Assembly: GCA_016744805.1 (NCBI GenBank)
Contig: JADGDQ010000019.1
Location: 1 to 35,540 of the forward strand
DNA from: Sulfurovaceae bacterium
GTDB taxonomy: Bacteria > Campylobacterota > Campylobacteria > Campylobacterales > Sulfurovaceae
Reading direction: 5' to 3'
DNA: 35,540 nucleotides
The notes under the pieces are model-generated. The model searched no databases. It was given only the letters and a program-made list of their open reading frames with translations, and was not told where the DNA came from. Positions 16,771 to 24,750 of this stretch are shown one piece after another. Both the position numbers and the translations under genes were made by a program. Each line of letters starts with the position of its first letter. Position 1 is the stretch's first letter.

Positions 16771-16814
16771 AGTATATCAGAGAGATACTTAATTTTTTGT
16801 GCAAATGCACAAAA
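16771..16814 (-). promoter_or_regulatory. Promoter region and palindrome upstream of the NLR-like gene
   Basis: TATACT on the minus strand (16776-16771) is a possible -10. A perfect palindrome TTTTGTGC-AAAT-GCACAAAA (16795-16814) lies at the matching -35 position and between the divergent NLR and MNT genes. It could be an operator for either gene. Confidence 0.4.
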
Positions 16815-16845
16815 TAAAACAATATTATTATGTTGGTCAAGTTAT

Positions 16846-16874
16846 TTGGGTATTCCGCCGAATGTTGTTATAAT
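16846..16874 (+). promoter_or_regulatory. Promoter of the MNT-HEPN module
   Basis: TTGGGT (16846-16851), 17 bases, TATAAT (16869-16874). A good RBS (GAGGGAG, 16884-16890) follows. The position of the promoter rules out the longer open frame beginning at 16830. Confidence 0.55.
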
Positions 16875-16895
16875 ACTTTACTAGAGGGAGACATC

Positions 16896-17183
16896 ATGAC
16901 ACAACAAGAGGTTTTATCTTTTTTATCACAACACAAACAAGAGTTTGAAAATAGATTTTCTATCACTAAAATAGGTCTCTTTGGAAGTGTGGCTAAAGAT
17001 GAACACACTAGTGAGAGTGATATTGATTTGGTAGTAGAGATGAGAGATAAAAACTATTTTAAACTCATAGAGTTTGAAAATTATCTCAAAGAACATTTTC
17101 ATAGTAAAATAGATGTAGGCTTCTTGGAGTCAATGAAAAGTTACATCAAAGAGCAAGTCTCCAAGGATTTGATCTATGTCTAG
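16896..17183 (+). CDS. MNT nucleotidyltransferase antitoxin (MntA type)
   Basis: A 95-residue minimal nucleotidyltransferase. The motif GS (residues 30-31) followed by DID (Asp42, Asp44) is the GSx10DxD active site. In characterised HEPN-MNT pairs the MNT protein neutralises the HEPN RNase by adding AMP groups to it. The start at 16896 follows a strong RBS. Its end overlaps the HEPN gene by 8 bases. Confidence 0.87.
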   Translation: MTQQEVLSFLSQHKQEFENRFSITKIGLFGSVAKDEHTSESDIDLVVEMRDKNYFKLIEFENYLKEHFHSKIDVGFLESMKSYIKEQVSKDLIYV

Positions 17184-17610
17184 TCGAGTTTATGAGCTAT
17201 TTTTGTTTGATATTTTTATAGCCATCTCTAAAATAGAGATAGTATCCTCAAAATTTACTGATGCCAATGATCTTTTGCATGATTTTGTCAGTTGGGATAG
17301 TATTATCCGAGAGTTTGAAATCATTGGTGAAGCGACAAATATTGCTATCAAAAATGGTTTGATTGATAATAGATACCATATTGTAGTAGATTTTCGTAAT
17401 AAAATCATTCACCACTACTTTGGTATTGATTCGGATGCTGTATGGAGTATTATTCATAGTGAATTACCAAGCTATAAAGCCTATATCATTGAACAAATAC
17501 AAAGTATAGATGATACACAGCTCAGAGATGATTTATTAGCTTCAACTATCAAAGATAATAAGCTATATCCTCAAGTTATCAAGTCTCTTGAGGTACTGGT
17601 ATGTCAATGA
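17176..17610 (+). CDS. HEPN-domain RNase toxin (HepT type)
   Basis: A 144-residue DUF86/HEPN protein. The catalytic Rx4H motif is RNKIIH (Arg74 to His79), followed by HYFG, as in HepT proteins that cleave RNA. It is the toxin partner of the MNT protein encoded just upstream, with an 8-base overlap and a shared promoter. The stop lies three bases before the duplicated dnaE tail, which suggests that it sits at the right edge of an inserted segment. Confidence 0.87.
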   Translation: MSSRVYELFLFDIFIAISKIEIVSSKFTDANDLLHDFVSWDSIIREFEIIGEATNIAIKNGLIDNRYHIVVDFRNKIIHHYFGIDSDAVWSIIHSELPSYKAYIIEQIQSIDDTQLRDDLLASTIKDNKLYPQVIKSLEVLVCQ

Positions 17611-17612
17611 TT

Positions 17613-17657
17613 TGATAGTGAGAGAGGCTAAAAGAGGAGTTGATGGGGGTGGAGTGA
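17613..17657 (+). repeat. Partial duplicate of the dnaE 3' end
   Basis: Bases 17613-17632 are identical to dnaE 12900-12919. Bases 17633-17657 match dnaE 12940-12964 with one mismatch. Twenty bases of dnaE are missing between the two blocks. The copy includes the dnaE stop codon and is the right-hand direct repeat around 12965-17612. Confidence 0.9.
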
Positions 17658-17681
17658 TAGCGTGAGCTTTCGCTCTCTATG

Positions 17682-17710
17682 TTGACAAAAGTTCTTCTAT
17701 CAGATAGAAT
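17682..17710 (+). promoter_or_regulatory. Promoter and operator of brnTA
   Basis: TTGACA (17682-17687), 17 bases, TAGAAT (17705-17710) make a near-consensus promoter. The palindrome TTCTATC-A-GATAGAA (17695-17709) overlaps the -10 and is a good candidate for the antitoxin operator. Confidence 0.72.
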
Positions 17711-17743
17711 AGGTAAATATTTTCAAAATAAGAGTTGAAGTCG

Positions 17744-18037
17744 ATGAAATTTGAGTGGGATATAAAAAAAGAGAAACGCAATATCAAAAAACATGGTATT
17801 TCTTTTGAACAAGCTTCTTATGTATTTGGTGATCCTTTTTCATTGAGTATGTATGATCCTGATCACTCAGAGGATGAAGATAGATATATTTTGATTGGTA
17901 AATCACGCAATGAAGTTATTTTAACAGTCGTGCATACCTTTAGGAATCAAGACGGTATTGAGATGGTGCGAGTAATAAGTGCTAGAAAAGTAACTCAAAA
18001 AGAGAAAAAAATATATCAAAAAAGGTGTCCGCTATGA
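17744..18037 (+). CDS. brnT: BrnT-family ribonuclease toxin
   Basis: A 97-residue protein of the BrnT (DUF497) family, whose members are RelE-fold RNases. The start MKFEWD, KRNIKKHGISFEQASYVFGD, and the closing RVISARKVTQKEKKIY are typical. I chose the ATG at 17744; a TTG three codons earlier is in frame. The toxin gene comes first and overlaps the antitoxin by 4 bases (ATGA), the usual order in brnTA. Confidence 0.92.
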   Translation: MKFEWDIKKEKRNIKKHGISFEQASYVFGDPFSLSMYDPDHSEDEDRYILIGKSRNEVILTVVHTFRNQDGIEMVRVISARKVTQKEKKIYQKRCPL

Positions 18038-18243
18038 GAGAAGAGTATGACTTTAGCAATGCAGAACAAGGTAAATTTTATCGTCCTATGGAGCAGTTGG
18101 ATATTCCTATCTACTTGGATAAGGATATCAAAGAGTTTTTTTTCTCCAAACTTAAGGATAATTCTGAAGAGTTTTCACTGAACAGTATAGTCAATGCTTT
18201 ACTGAAAAAAGATATTGAGATATCCAAAAAGTTATCGTATTAA
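18034..18243 (+). CDS. brnA: BrnA-like antitoxin
   Basis: A 69-residue protein, MREEYDFSNAEQGKFYRP then LDIPIYLDKDI, followed by a helical region that ends in NSIVNALLKKDIEI. This is the usual form of BrnA-type antitoxins with a C-terminal ribbon-helix-helix-like DNA-binding part, and it probably represses the promoter at 17682. A GTG at 18025 is in frame but the ATGA overlap at 18034 is more likely. Confidence 0.85.
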   Translation: MREEYDFSNAEQGKFYRPMEQLDIPIYLDKDIKEFFFSKLKDNSEEFSLNSIVNALLKKDIEISKKLSY

Positions 18244-18294
18244 TCGTCGTATATTTTTGTAATCCAATTTTGCCAAAACAAGAGAGAGAGAAGT

Positions 18295-18647
18295 ATAGCA
18301 AGTAAAGTTTTGTTTGATGCCAATGTATTGATACGATTTTTGACTAGAGATGATAAAGAACACTACAAGAGAAGTTATGAGATATTTGAGCAGATTGAGA
18401 GTGGAGAAAAAGAGGCTTTGTTGATGGATTTCATCTTGGCAGAAGTAGTATATCTCCTCAAAAGAATTTATAAATATGAAAAATCAGATATATCTACAGC
18501 TTTGAAGAAAATACTCTTATATAATCATCTCTATACAGAAAATAAATTAGTCACCTTTGAAGCACTCAATATCTATAGCGACAAAAATATTGATTTTAAG
18601 GATTTGAAATCATTAGTTTTGATAAAGATATTGAGAAGTGTCTATAG
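18295..18647 (+). pseudogene. Decayed PIN-domain toxin (VapC-like)
   Basis: The N-terminal two thirds are a PIN domain: VLFDANVLIRFLTRDD carries the first catalytic Asp, and DFILAEVVYLL the following acidic residue. After KNIDF the frame is lost. The expected PIN ending (FEIISFDKDIEKCL) is present in another frame and stops at 18645-18647, so a short out-of-frame deletion has removed the middle acidic region. The natural start, after an AGAGAG-rich RBS, appears as ATA at 18295 rather than ATG. No antitoxin gene is next to it. The original open frame runs on to 18780 in nonsense sequence. Confidence 0.75.
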
Positions 18648-18682
18648 GAGATTTAGTCTAAAATCATACAAGGAGAAAAACA

Positions 18683-19066
18683 ATGCAACTAAAAACACAT
18701 CTAAAGATAAACAGATCTCTAAATGGAGAGATTGTAGAACTCAAAGAGAACTATGCGAAAGTAGAGCTTATAACAAGTAAAGAAATGATTGCTGATGCCT
18801 ATGAGCTGGTGCATGGAGGGTTTATATTTGGGGCTGGAGATTTTACGGCTATGGCGACTATTAATCATCCTAATGTAGTATTGGCAAAGAGTGAATGTAA
18901 ATTTTTAGCTCCTGTGAAACTAGGAGATAGAGTCATCTTTGAGGGACATCTAATAGATAGTGATGGGTTCAAAGGGGAAGTGGCTGTAGAGGGAAAAGTG
19001 GGAGAGAGGCTCGTATTTAAAGCCACTTTTTATACTGCATCACTTAAAAATCATGTTCTAGGTTAG
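18683..19066 (+). CDS. Hotdog-fold thioesterase-like protein
   Basis: A 127-residue PaaI/hotdog-family protein. The HGGFIFGAGDFTAMATI stretch is the hotdog helix with the HGG motif and an acidic residue, typical of acyl-CoA thioesterases. The acyl substrate cannot be told from sequence. AAGGAG precedes the ATG. The gene is downstream of the PIN remnant and probably belongs to the conserved chromosome. A terminator follows at 19113. Confidence 0.78.
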   Translation: MQLKTHLKINRSLNGEIVELKENYAKVELITSKEMIADAYELVHGGFIFGAGDFTAMATINHPNVVLAKSECKFLAPVKLGDRVIFEGHLIDSDGFKGEVAVEGKVGERLVFKATFYTASLKNHVLG

Positions 19067-19112
19067 ACTATTTAAGTCCAAACTATCCTAAAATAAGGGA
19101 AGAGAGTAAATA

Positions 19113-19138
19113 CACTCTCTTAGAGAGAGTGATTGTTT
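19113..19138 (+). terminator. Rho-independent terminator
   Basis: CACTCTCT (19113-19120), loop TAG, AGAGAGTG (19124-19131), then ATTGTTTA. It sits between convergent genes and ends the thioesterase transcript. Confidence 0.7.
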
Positions 19139-19331
19139 ATTTATTAAGTTGCTTAAATAGTTTATCTAACCACTTTTGAGCATCTTTAACTTTGTCAAAT
19201 CTTTGAGATTTAGCGACCTGATCTTGACCTTCATAAAATCTTACTCTTATACCATCTTCTACATGGTCTATCTTTGTTCTCGTAATTTTGCTAAAGTTCA
19301 AATGAACTCTTTCATTTAGTTGTACAAACAT
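19137..19331 (-). CDS. Small conserved-looking hypothetical protein
   Basis: A 64-residue basic protein (MFVQLNERVHLNFSKITRTK at the start, KDAQKWLDKLFKQLNK at the end). The N-terminal half looks like beta strands and the C-terminal half like an amphipathic helix. AAGGAG lies before the ATG. I recognise no family. Confidence 0.65.
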   Translation of the reverse strand: MFVQLNERVHLNFSKITRTKIDHVEDGIRVRFYEGQDQVAKSQRFDKVKDAQKWLDKLFKQLNK

Positions 19332-19391
19332 GCCTAACTCCTTTTTTTCTACATTCTATCACAATAGTTATTTTTAGTCAAATATTTTTTA

Positions 19392-20054
19392 CTAAATAAT
19401 CTCTAATGATTTTTCATTGAAGCTATAAGTTTTGTGTGAGACCTTGACTAGAATCTCTTTCTCGGATAGGATTTTAAAAAGTTTTATAAGGGTTGGTTTG
19501 GAAATAGAGACTTTTTGCATGATGTCACCATAAGATGAGATCAATTCATTTTTTTCATTGAGATTATCAAGGATGTACTTTACAACCTCTACCTGTTTTG
19601 AATCAGTCACCGCAGATACTGTTCTAATGATATTTGAGTTTTTTTGTATCTCTCTCTCTTGGATGAGTGGAAGGAGTATATCATGAAGCGTATTGAGTAG
19701 CTCTTTGAGATTGATGGGCTTTACTATGTAGTTCTCTACTTTGAGTTTAATAGCATCTAATAGATACTTTGTATCTGTATGAGCCGTAGTTAAAATAGCT
19801 GGTATATCTATATTTTTATCCTCTTTCAGCTCTCGTAAAAAGTCTATTCCATTTTCATTTTCTAATAAAATATCAGAGATAATAACATCAACTTTTTTCT
19901 CTTTAATCACTTGCATAGCTTCCTCAGAAGTTTTTACAGCGTATACATTTTTTAAAAAATCATCCAGCATATCTCTTGTTTGCTTCAATAGAGAATCATC
20001 ATCTTCTAAGTAAAGTACATTAAACTCATTGAGTATATTCAAGTTTCTAGTCAT
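19392..20054 (-). CDS. Response regulator with C-terminal winged-helix-like domain
   Basis: A 220-residue two-component output protein. The receiver domain has the acidic cluster EDDD (17-20), phospho-acceptor Asp61 in IISDILL, TTAHTD and KPIN. The C-terminal part (ISKPTLIKLFKILSEKEIL) resembles a winged helix that would bind DNA. I chose ATG 20054, which overlaps the end of the kinase gene by 8 bases; a start at 20111 would lie deep inside that gene. It is the third gene of a sensor operon. Confidence 0.87.
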   Translation of the reverse strand: MTRNLNILNEFNVLYLEDDDSLLKQTRDMLDDFLKNVYAVKTSEEAMQVIKEKKVDVIISDILLENENGIDFLRELKEDKNIDIPAILTTAHTDTKYLLDAIKLKVENYIVKPINLKELLNTLHDILLPLIQEREIQKNSNIIRTVSAVTDSKQVEVVKYILDNLNEKNELISSYGDIMQKVSISKPTLIKLFKILSEKEILVKVSHKTYSFNEKSLEII

Positions 20055-21642
20055 CTTTGTGTTCACCTTTATCAAATGGTATTGTAATTGTAAAAAGAGT
20101 GCAGTTCTCAAAGTCTTGATTTGCTATCTTATAATAAGTATTCTTACAATCAATTGTGCCTCGCATATGTTTTTCTATAATCTGCTTTGACATATAGAGA
20201 CCTATGCCAGTGCCTGCACTTTTATACTTGGTAGTATAATATGGCTCAAAGACATGAGGGAGTATATCTTTATCTATGCCTCCACCATTATCGATTATGT
20301 TTATTCTAATTTTATTTTTTGACTTTTTAACCGTAACCTCTATAAGTTTTTTGTGTTCTTTTAAGACAAGAGCATCTTTAGAGTTAGAGATGATATTCAA
20401 AAATACATGAGAGAGTTCATTGTAAAAGCCATACATTTCTACATCATGGAGTATTTTGAGATGAAAATCAATCTTCTCTTTATCTAATAGATATTTTGAT
20501 AGTTCAAAAGAGTGCTGTATACAATCTTTGAGCGAAAATATCTCTTTATCTTTTGTTGGTTTAAAAAAATTCTGAAAATCCTCCAGAGTATTAGACATAT
20601 TTTCTCCAAGTAAAATAGCATCATTTACTTTCTCTTCTACAATCTGAGGAGTCAGTTTACCTAGCTCCATCTTGGTCTCAATCCCTTGAACAATCATCAT
20701 AAGTGAGCCTAAGGGTTGTCTCCATTGATGGGCTATATTTGCAATCATCTCACCCAAACTAGCAAGTCTAGCCTGCTGAAACATTATCAAATCTTTTTTT
20801 CGTGAGTTTCCTACTTCTTTTTTGATTCTCTTTTCTAAAGATTCATTGAGAGCTAGTAGCTCTTTGGTCTTTTCGTTAACAGCTTCTTCCAAACTAAAGT
20901 GAAGCTTTTTAAAATGCAAAACAATTACTATAGAGAGTATAATAGAGAACAGAAATACCCATACTATAGATATATTTAAAATCATAGAGAGTATATCAAA
21001 TACCTTTTGGGTCTCTCTCCTCTCTATTATTGCCATATTCAAATCATAATTACTTAAATTTGTAATATATATAGAGATTGTATTTATCTCAAAACTTACA
21101 TTATGTATTAGAGCAGATACTCTCTTATAGTTTTCATTTGACAACTCTAAAATAATTTCATCAACTAGCTCTTCTATCTTTATATTTTTGTCACTTATAT
21201 TTGAAATAATACTATTTTGCAAAATCTTATTTTTATCTTGATTACCAATAATAAAGAACTTCTTTATTATTTTAGTAACCCAAGATATTTGATACTTTTG
21301 TGAAAAAGTAATTTCCAAATAGTTACTCCAGTTTTTTTTAATCAGCTGTCCGCCTAAATCTAGCACATCATAAGATTGCTCCAATGTGATATTCTTTTGC
21401 TGAACATCATAGAGTGTGTCATGTATATTTACTATATATACATCTTTTATAGCTTCTAGTTTACTAATAGGTTTAATCCTCTTTTCAAACAATATATCAA
21501 AATCATGTTTTACAGTATAGATAGATATTTGCGATAAAATTATGATTAATATCATTCCCCCTATAATTATAAAAAGCAAGAAAAATGTTTTATAGGTAAA
21601 AGGTATCTTATATATGTATGAGAGTATATTTTTAATGTTCAT
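20047..21642 (-). CDS. Membrane sensor histidine kinase
   Basis: A 531-residue kinase. A first membrane segment lies near residues 17-40, a periplasmic helical sensor part near 40-205, and a second membrane segment near 215-245. A coiled coil leads to the H-box IAHQWRQPLGSL with the phospho-acceptor His. The N-box (FLNIISNSKDAL), the IIDNGGGI G1-box and GTGIGLYMSKQII complete the ATPase. The AHQWRQPL type of H-box is common in Campylobacterota. It probably receives a signal from the binding protein encoded 9 bases upstream and passes phosphate to the regulator encoded next. Confidence 0.92.
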   Translation of the reverse strand: MNIKNILSYIYKIPFTYKTFFLLFIIIGGMILIIILSQISIYTVKHDFDILFEKRIKPISKLEAIKDVYIVNIHDTLYDVQQKNITLEQSYDVLDLGGQLIKKNWSNYLEITFSQKYQISWVTKIIKKFFIIGNQDKNKILQNSIISNISDKNIKIEELVDEIILELSNENYKRVSALIHNVSFEINTISIYITNLSNYDLNMAIIERRETQKVFDILSMILNISIVWVFLFSIILSIVIVLHFKKLHFSLEEAVNEKTKELLALNESLEKRIKKEVGNSRKKDLIMFQQARLASLGEMIANIAHQWRQPLGSLMMIVQGIETKMELGKLTPQIVEEKVNDAILLGENMSNTLEDFQNFFKPTKDKEIFSLKDCIQHSFELSKYLLDKEKIDFHLKILHDVEMYGFYNELSHVFLNIISNSKDALVLKEHKKLIEVTVKKSKNKIRINIIDNGGGIDKDILPHVFEPYYTTKYKSAGTGIGLYMSKQIIEKHMRGTIDCKNTYYKIANQDFENCTLFTITIPFDKGEHKDD

Positions 21643-21651
21643 ATTAGACTT

Positions 21652-22788
21652 CTAATGAGAGACTTCTATAAAATGAGAGTCTTTATATGCAAAGAGATAG
21701 ACTCTATTGTGCAATTGAGTATTTTTGTATTCTATAGGAACACCATCTAAAATATTTTTGGGTAGGTGCGTAAGCTCTTTGAGAAATTTTTGCCTTGTAA
21801 TAGCTCCATCTATACTTTTTAATGCTTTTACAACTGATTTGGCAGCTAAAAATGCTTCTAGAGATATGAACCCTAGGGGTTGCTTGGGAAAGTGCTTTTT
21901 CATCAGCTTTTTATACTCTAAAATCACAGGTTTTGAACTCTTCTTATAATTTGGCATGACCTGAGAAAAAAATAAATTATCAGTATTGTAATTTAACTCT
22001 TTTATCATCTCATCAGCATCTCCAAAAGAGATGTTACAAAAAAATGTATTTTTAAAAACAGGATCTTTTTTTGCTGTTTTGATAAATAGAGCATTTGCTT
22101 TGTATGCTCCTATCATCAAAACTGCTTCTGGTTTAGCACTCTTGATTTCGTGAAAGGCATGCCTAATGGAGAGAGTGTTTCGTTTGTATGTTCCTTCGCC
22201 TGAGAGTTTCAATCCCCTCTCATTAAGTGAATAGAGCAGTGAGACAAAGCCCTCTTCCCCATAAGCATCATTTTGATAAAAAACAGCAAATCTAGAAACA
22301 TCTTTTTTGTTTCTTAGGTATTCTACTGCAGAATCTATCTCTTCTTTGTAAGAACTTCTAAAGTTTATGATGGTATTACTTCCTTTGACTCGCAAAAAAG
22401 ATGCCCCTGTAAAGGAAGCGATAAGTGGTATTTTTTCACTTTTGATAATGGGCAAGACTTTATTTACTGTTGGTGTTCCAACTAGTCCAAAAAAAGCAAA
22501 AACATTTTTAGCTATTAGTTTTTTTACATTTTCCAAAGTAAGCTCAGGTTCATATTTATCATCATATACGATAAGCTCTATCTTTGTAGTACCTAGTAAA
22601 TTATTTTGGTTTGCGTACAAAAAGTATGCATTCGCACCACTAAAGACAGCACTGCCAACTGCCTTCATAATACCACTTTGAGGTATGCTAAGACCAAGTT
22701 TTAGAGGTTCACCAGAGAATGTATCATCTCTAACGACAAAGAGTATCATAACAGAAGTAATGACTGCGACTAGTATGTATTTTAGCAC
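21652..22788 (-). CDS. Periplasmic Leu/Ile/Val-type binding protein serving as a sensor input
   Basis: A 378-residue protein of the branched-chain amino-acid binding (peripla_BP_6) family, with an N-terminal hydrophobic segment (LVAVITSVMILFVV). LGLSIPQSG, YDDKYEP, FGLVGTPTV and FYQNDAYGEEG are the usual ligand-binding landmarks. I chose GTG at 22788 because it has a strong RBS (GGGGGAAAG) and because a TATAAT on the minus strand (22816-22811) lies just upstream; the open frame continues to 22896 but would start before that promoter. No transporter genes are near, so it likely senses a small ligand, such as an amino acid, amide or urea, for the kinase. Confidence 0.82.
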   Translation of the reverse strand: MLKYILVAVITSVMILFVVRDDTFSGEPLKLGLSIPQSGIMKAVGSAVFSGANAYFLYANQNNLLGTTKIELIVYDDKYEPELTLENVKKLIAKNVFAFFGLVGTPTVNKVLPIIKSEKIPLIASFTGASFLRVKGSNTIINFRSSYKEEIDSAVEYLRNKKDVSRFAVFYQNDAYGEEGFVSLLYSLNERGLKLSGEGTYKRNTLSIRHAFHEIKSAKPEAVLMIGAYKANALFIKTAKKDPVFKNTFFCNISFGDADEMIKELNYNTDNLFFSQVMPNYKKSSKPVILEYKKLMKKHFPKQPLGFISLEAFLAAKSVVKALKSIDGAITRQKFLKELTHLPKNILDGVPIEYKNTQLHNRVYLFAYKDSHFIEVSH

Positions 22789-22810
22789 GACTTTCCCCCT
22801 TTGCTTATGG

Positions 22811-22816
22811 ATTATA
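22811..22816 (-). promoter_or_regulatory. -10 element of the sensor operon
   Basis: TATAAT on the minus strand, about 23 bases before the GTG start of the binding protein. The -35 (TATTTA) is weak. Confidence 0.5.
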
Positions 22817-22917
22817 GCATATATTATCTCTCTTAAATAAGTATATCTAATTAGACTAGCAAACTTTATTAATAGTTTTATGCTAGTATATTGCAATATT
22901 AGATTGATGGAGAGAGT

Positions 22918-23928
22918 ATGAAAGCGAGTAATATTAGTAGGGTTGCCAAAGAGTTGATTATTCAGAGATTGCCTCTATTTATATGGGGAGCCCCTGGGAT
23001 AGGAAAGTCCTCTATTGTAAAAGATATTGCAAAAGAGAAAAATTTAAAATTTATAGACCTTAGGCTTTCGCTTTTGGACCCTACAGACCTCAAAGGGATA
23101 CCATTTTTTGATGCTTCTAGCCGTGAAGGAGTCTGGGCAAAGCCTAGTTTTTTACCAAAAGAGGAGGATACTTCTGAGGGAATACTCTTTTTGGACGAGA
23201 TAAATACTGCTCCACCTGCGGTACAAGCCTCTGCATATCAGCTTATCTTGGATAGGTCTGTAGGAGAGTATAGGCTACCTGATGGCTGGAGTATTATTGC
23301 TGCTGGAAATAGAGAAAATGATAGAGGTGTTATCTACAAAATGCCTCCACCACTTGCCAATAGATTTGTCCATTTTGAGATGGAGGTAGATTTTGAAGAT
23401 TGGAAAAAGTGGGCATATACCAAAAATATAGACTCTTCTATTATTGCCTTTTTAGCGTATGATAAATCTATGCTTTTTACTTTTGACTCTAAAAGCAACG
23501 AAAAAAGCTTTGCTACCCCTCGCTCTTGGGAGTTTGTAGATACTATTATCAAAAGCAATATCTCTGATACTCTTCTTTTAGATAGTATATCAGGAGCAGT
23601 AGGAAGAGAAGCAGGTATTGGGTATATGAGCTTCAAAGATATAATGCAAGAGTTGCCTAATTTGAATGCTATTTTGGATGGGAGTATTACAACTTTGGAG
23701 AGTTATGATAATCCTAAGATTATGGTAGCACTAAGTATTGGATTAGTAAACTTGCTCAAAGAGAATCAAACTTCTGCCTATATAGAGAGTGTTTTGGATT
23801 TTTCTTTGCAACTACCTCCTGAGTATGCTGTAATGCTTGTTAAAGATATGCAGTATAATACTATAGATATAGAAAATGCCTCTAACTGGGGCAAGTGGGT
23901 AGATGAGTTTGCCTACCTTTTAGTCTAA
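22918..23928 (+). CDS. MoxR/AAA_5-type ATPase
   Basis: A 336-residue AAA+ ATPase. Walker A is GAPGIGKSS (near residues 24-32) and Walker B GILFLDEIN. The sensor region AAGNRENDRG and an R-finger-like NRF follow, as in the dynein-related/MoxR group. Such ATPases usually remodel a partner with a VWA domain, but none is encoded beside it. The gene stands alone between the sensor operon, divergent, and the convergent nuo operon. The ATG at 22918 follows GGAGAG. Confidence 0.85.
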   Translation: MKASNISRVAKELIIQRLPLFIWGAPGIGKSSIVKDIAKEKNLKFIDLRLSLLDPTDLKGIPFFDASSREGVWAKPSFLPKEEDTSEGILFLDEINTAPPAVQASAYQLILDRSVGEYRLPDGWSIIAAGNRENDRGVIYKMPPPLANRFVHFEMEVDFEDWKKWAYTKNIDSSIIAFLAYDKSMLFTFDSKSNEKSFATPRSWEFVDTIIKSNISDTLLLDSISGAVGREAGIGYMSFKDIMQELPNLNAILDGSITTLESYDNPKIMVALSIGLVNLLKENQTSAYIESVLDFSLQLPPEYAVMLVKDMQYNTIDIENASNWGKWVDEFAYLLV

Positions 23929-23937
23929 CAAAGAGAG

Positions 23938-24750
23938 CTATACGCCTCTCTTTGCCTCTTTGATAATATCATACGCTTGATTTAGCTCTTGCATTTTTGC
24001 TGTAGACTCTTCTATATACGCTGCATCTTTGTCTTGTGACTCTATAAGGTCTGGGTGATATTTTCGTACCTGTTTTCTATAAACCTTTTTAATACTATTC
24101 ATATCATCTTCGCTATTTACACCTAAAACTGCATACGCTTCTTCGGTACTCATAGTCTGTTGCCCATTTTGCATCATTGACTCAAAACGACTTACCATAG
24201 CATCATACTCAACAGATGTAATATTAAGTGCCTCGATAATAATGCGTAATACTTTGTCCTCATCAGAGCTAATTCCATTGTCTACAAAAGCTAGTTGAAT
24301 TAAAAACTCTATATATTGCTTTCGTTTAAACTGACTATAGCCAAGAACTCCATTGAGAGTTTGGGCTATCTCTTTGGTGTCATCACTACGCTCTTTTGCT
24401 TCATTGAAAATCTCTTTTAAAATATCTCTTGTCTTCTCTTTATCTGGGAAAATTCTAGAAATATCATCAAACATCATACCAATAAGTTGTGCTTCTAACT
24501 CATCTACTCTGCCATCTGCTTTGGCAACTTTGGCAACAAGTGCAATAAAAAGCCCTAGTTCGCTTGTACTAAATGTCTCTTTAGAACTAGCTGTCTTGAT
24601 AAGCTTGTGTCTGGCATACATTCCATAAACTCTTAATCCTGCGTATCCTAAAGCAATAACTGAAAGTGTTATTAATATATTTTCAACAAATACATAGTAG
24701 AGTACCACTAAGGCTATAGCAAAATATATCCATTTTTTTAATCTTCTCAT
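23938..24750 (-). CDS. Membrane TerB-J-domain protein (DjlA-like)
   Basis: A 270-residue protein. Two hydrophobic segments lie in residues 7-47. A TerB-like helical domain spans about 65-190 (LVAKVAKADGRVDELEAQLI and FVDNGISSDEDKVL). A C-terminal J-domain (about 205-265) has the HPD motif in KYHPDLI. It would anchor DnaK activity at the inner membrane. Its start overlaps the nuoF stop by 4 bases (ATGA), so it is translated as the last gene of the nuo operon. A role in assembling the complex I module is an inference. Confidence 0.87.
   Translation of the reverse strand: MRRLKKWIYFAIALVVLYYVFVENILITLSVIALGYAGLRVYGMYARHKLIKTASSKETFSTSELGLFIALVAKVAKADGRVDELEAQLIGMMFDDISRIFPDKEKTRDILKEIFNEAKERSDDTKEIAQTLNGVLGYSQFKRKQYIEFLIQLAFVDNGISSDEDKVLRIIIEALNITSVEYDAMVSRFESMMQNGQQTMSTEEAYAVLGVNSEDDMNSIKKVYRKQVRKYHPDLIESQDKDAAYIEESTAKMQELNQAYDIIKEAKRGV

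Noticed and set aside
16830-16895. Longer start for the MNT gene
   Set aside because: The extension crosses the -35/-10 promoter, and the ATG at 16896 has a strong RBS.
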